From an uncultured Francisella sp. (GTDB lineage: Bacteria; Pseudomonadota; Gammaproteobacteria; Burkholderiales; Neisseriaceae), in contig CAJPTP010000038.1 in assembly GCA_905373555.1 (NCBI GenBank), positions 1-8,149 on the forward strand: 8,149 bases of DNA, written 5' to 3'. Under the pieces are notes generated by a model. It worked only from the letters and a program-made list of their open reading frames with translations, did not search any database and was not told the origin of the DNA. A program made the position numbers and the translations under genes. Shown here in pieces: positions 6,944-8,149 of this stretch. Position 1 is the stretch's first letter, and every line of letters begins with the position of its first letter.

Positions 6944-6970
6944 GTGACGCCCTGCGCTTTGTTGTAAAAT
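6944..6970 (+). promoter_or_regulatory. Candidate ilvE promoter
   Basis: TAAAAT (6965-6970) differs from TATAAT at one base and is the best -10 candidate in the 463-base gap, inside the locally AT-rich TTTGTTGTAAAAT. The paired -35 is poor: GTGACG (6944-6949) shares four of six bases with TTGACA and the spacer is only 15 bases. Such a promoter would probably need an activator or be weak. Transcription would start near 6977, giving a leader of about 210 bases. Confidence 0.45.
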
Positions 6971-6976
6971 GGGCGC

Positions 6977-7187
6977 TTGGCCCAAAAGGCGGAGCGGGCT
7001 TTTCCGCAAGGTTGCGCCAATCCCCGCCGGGGACGGCCGACATTCGGCGCGCCGGCGGCGCGCTTTGTCATTTCAAAGGCTCTTGGCTTGGGCGCCGCGC
7101 GCCCAAGCGCCGCCCGCCGATCCTTCGGCGGATCGGGGCTTCAAGCCAAGCGCATGGCCGACGGCTTTCGGCCTGAAGGAGCGAGTT
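6977..7187 (+). promoter_or_regulatory. Structured 5' leader of ilvE (candidate cis-regulatory RNA)
   Basis: No gene is seen here, but the leader has several perfect inverted repeats. GCGCGCC/GGCGCGC (7047-7053/7057-7063) has a three-base loop and is followed by TTTGTCATTT. A ten-base stem (7086-7095/7099-7108) has loop CGC. Another, CCGCCGA/TCGGCGG (7114-7120/7125-7131), has loop TCCT. A last hairpin, GGCCGA/TCGGCC (7156-7161/7168-7173), stands two bases before the AAGGAG ribosome site (7176-7181). Two longer-range pairings compete: CTTGGCTTG (7082-7090) with CAAGCCAAG (7142-7150), which excludes the ten-base stem, and TCCTTCGG (7121-7128) with 7173-7180, which covers most of the ribosome site with one G-U pair. 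I found no short leader ORF rich in Leu, Ile or Val codons, so classical ribosome-stalling attenuation is not supported. Structure is seen; regulation is inferred. Confidence 0.4.
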
Positions 7188-8120
7188 ATGTCCATGTCAG
7201 ACAAGGACGGAAAGATTTGGTACGACGGCAAGCTCGTCGATTGGAGAGACGCCACCACGCACGTGCTGACCCACACGCTGCACTACGGCATGGGCGTGTT
7301 CGAGGGCGTGCGGGCCTACAAGACCGACAAAGGCCCCGCTGTGTTCCGCCTCAAAGACCACAACGACCGCTTCTTCAACTCCGCCAAGATCGTGGGCATC
7401 AAGCTGCCCTACGACAAAAAGACCATCGCCCAAGCCTATTTCGACGTGCTGAAGGCCAACAAGCTCGAGTCGTGCTACTTCCGCCCGATGGCCTTCTACG
7501 GCTCCTCGAAGCTCGGCGTCGCGCCCGACCGCGACGACGTTCACGTCATCGTCGCGGCGTGGGAATGGGGCGCCTATCTTGGGGCCGAGGGCATGAGAAA
7601 GGGCATCTCCGTCAAGGTCTCCTCCTTCACCCGACACCATCCCAACGTCATCATGTGCAAGGCCAAGGCCAACGGCAACTACCTCAACTCGATCATGGCC
7701 AACCAAGAGGCCACGAGCTGCGGCTTCGACGAGGCGGTCATGCTCGACTGCCAAGGCTACGTCGCCGAGGGCTCGGGCGAGAACCTATTCACCGCGCGCG
7801 ACGGCAAGCTGTACACCCCGACCCTCACCGTCGCGTTGGACGGCATCACGCGGCGCACCGTCATGAGCCTGGCCCAAGACATGGGCGTCGAGGTGATCGA
7901 GAAGCAAATGACCCGCGACGAGCTGTACATCGCGGACGAAGTGTTCTTCTGCGGCACCGCCGCCGAAATCACCCCCATCCGCGCCGTGGACAAGATCCAA
8001 ATCGGATCCGGCTCCAGGGGCCCGATCACCGAGGAAATCCAGAAGCGCTACTTCGACGTCGCCAACGGCAAGAACCCCAAGTACGCGCAGTGGAATGCCT
8101 ACAGCGCCGACAACGCCTAA
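7188..8120 (+). CDS. ilvE: Branched-chain amino acid aminotransferase IlvE
   Basis: The predicted product has 310 residues; E. coli IlvE has 309. This PLP-dependent fold-type IV enzyme moves the amino group between glutamate and the 2-oxo acids of leucine, isoleucine and valine, the last step of their synthesis. All landmarks are in place: HYGMGVFEGVRAY (33-45), FRPMAFYG with Arg99 in the substrate region, KANGNYLNS with the PLP-binding Lys160, then DEAVMLD, and GYVAEGSGENLF with the conserved Glu194. LDGITRRTV (218-225) contributes to phosphate binding, and EVFFCGTAAEITPI (251-264) is the class IV signature. ATG 7188 is chosen because AAGGAG (7176-7181) lies six bases before it; ATG 7194 is 12 bases away. 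The open frame back to 6969 is an untranslated leader with no family similarity. No other ilv gene is in the window, so it appears to be expressed apart from the rest of the pathway. D-amino acid aminotransferase or aminodeoxychorismate lyase share the fold but are shorter and lack this motif set. Confidence 0.96.
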   Translation: MSMSDKDGKIWYDGKLVDWRDATTHVLTHTLHYGMGVFEGVRAYKTDKGPAVFRLKDHNDRFFNSAKIVGIKLPYDKKTIAQAYFDVLKANKLESCYFRPMAFYGSSKLGVAPDRDDVHVIVAAWEWGAYLGAEGMRKGISVKVSSFTRHHPNVIMCKAKANGNYLNSIMANQEATSCGFDEAVMLDCQGYVAEGSGENLFTARDGKLYTPTLTVALDGITRRTVMSLAQDMGVEVIEKQMTRDELYIADEVFFCGTAAEITPIRAVDKIQIGSGSRGPITEEIQKRYFDVANGKNPKYAQWNAYSADNA

Positions 8121-8132
8121 GCCGGGCGTTTC

Positions 8133-8144
8133 GAGGGCGCCCTC
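8133..8144. repeat. Palindrome after the ilvE stop
   Basis: GAGGGCGCCCTC is a perfect 12-base palindrome starting 12 bases after the ilvE stop. The window ends five bases later with a run of C, so it cannot be judged whether a T tract or the next gene's start follows. It is too tight to fold into a hairpin with a normal loop without losing central pairs. Confidence 0.3.
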
Positions 8145-8149
8145 CCCCC

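Noticed and set aside
2873..6967. A very long open frame (1364 codons) on the + strand antisense to priA and yihY
   Set aside because: It runs opposite two genes with clear motifs, has Arg/Gly/Ala/Gln/His-rich sequence with no domain, and is what high GC at third codon positions produces on the opposite strand by removing stop codons.
7047..7070. GC stem followed by TTTGTCATTT in the ilvE leader as an attenuator terminator
   Set aside because: The T tract is interrupted (three T, then G), and no leader peptide precedes it, so I list it only as a hairpin.
6969..7187. N-terminal extension of IlvE by 73 residues
   Set aside because: Its first codon overlaps the candidate -10 box, the sequence is Arg/Ala/Pro-rich, and ATG 7188 has a strong ribosome site and gives the normal IlvE length.

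Overview
The window is GC-rich chromosomal DNA carrying five complete protein-coding genes, mostly housekeeping. The set (an S49 signal-peptide peptidase-like protease, a Hint-type HIT protein, PriA, a YihY/BrkB membrane protein with a C-terminal soluble domain, and IlvE) and the protein style (Ala/Arg/Pro-rich, a YihY longer than the E. coli one, a GCTAGAAT-type -10 box) suggest a Gram-negative proteobacterium. Betaproteobacteria (Burkholderiales) is my best guess. That placement is inference; no rRNA or other taxonomic marker is present.

Layout: (1) bases 1-1523, + strand: a probable promoter, then sppA (113-1123) and hinT (1197-1523), 73 bases apart. (2) Bases 1524-1636: a strong hairpin with a UUCG loop and T/A tracts on both sides, placed to terminate transcription from both directions between the convergent hinT and priA. 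(3) Bases 1637-6724, - strand: yihY/brkB (5084-6724) followed 144 bases later by priA (1637-4939). (4) Bases 6725-7187: a 463-base divergent intergenic region with no gene but many inverted repeats, a candidate ilvE promoter and a leader of about 210 bases that can form competing hairpins. (5) Bases 7188-8120, + strand: ilvE, complete, with the window ending 29 bases after its stop.

The genes do not form one pathway. They cover membrane protein quality control (SppA), purine phosphoramidate hydrolysis (HinT), replication restart (PriA), an inner-membrane protein of uncertain role (YihY) and branched-chain amino acid transamination (IlvE). I see no mobile element, CRISPR array, tRNA, rRNA or defence system. 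The points worth a second look are: a PriA about 370 residues longer than the E. coli protein, with what look like extra winged-helix modules and low-complexity linkers between the 3'-DNA-binding domain and the helicase; a YihY with a long Pro/Gly/Glu-rich tail ending in tandem tripeptides; and the structured ilvE leader with a possible anti-Shine-Dalgarno element.
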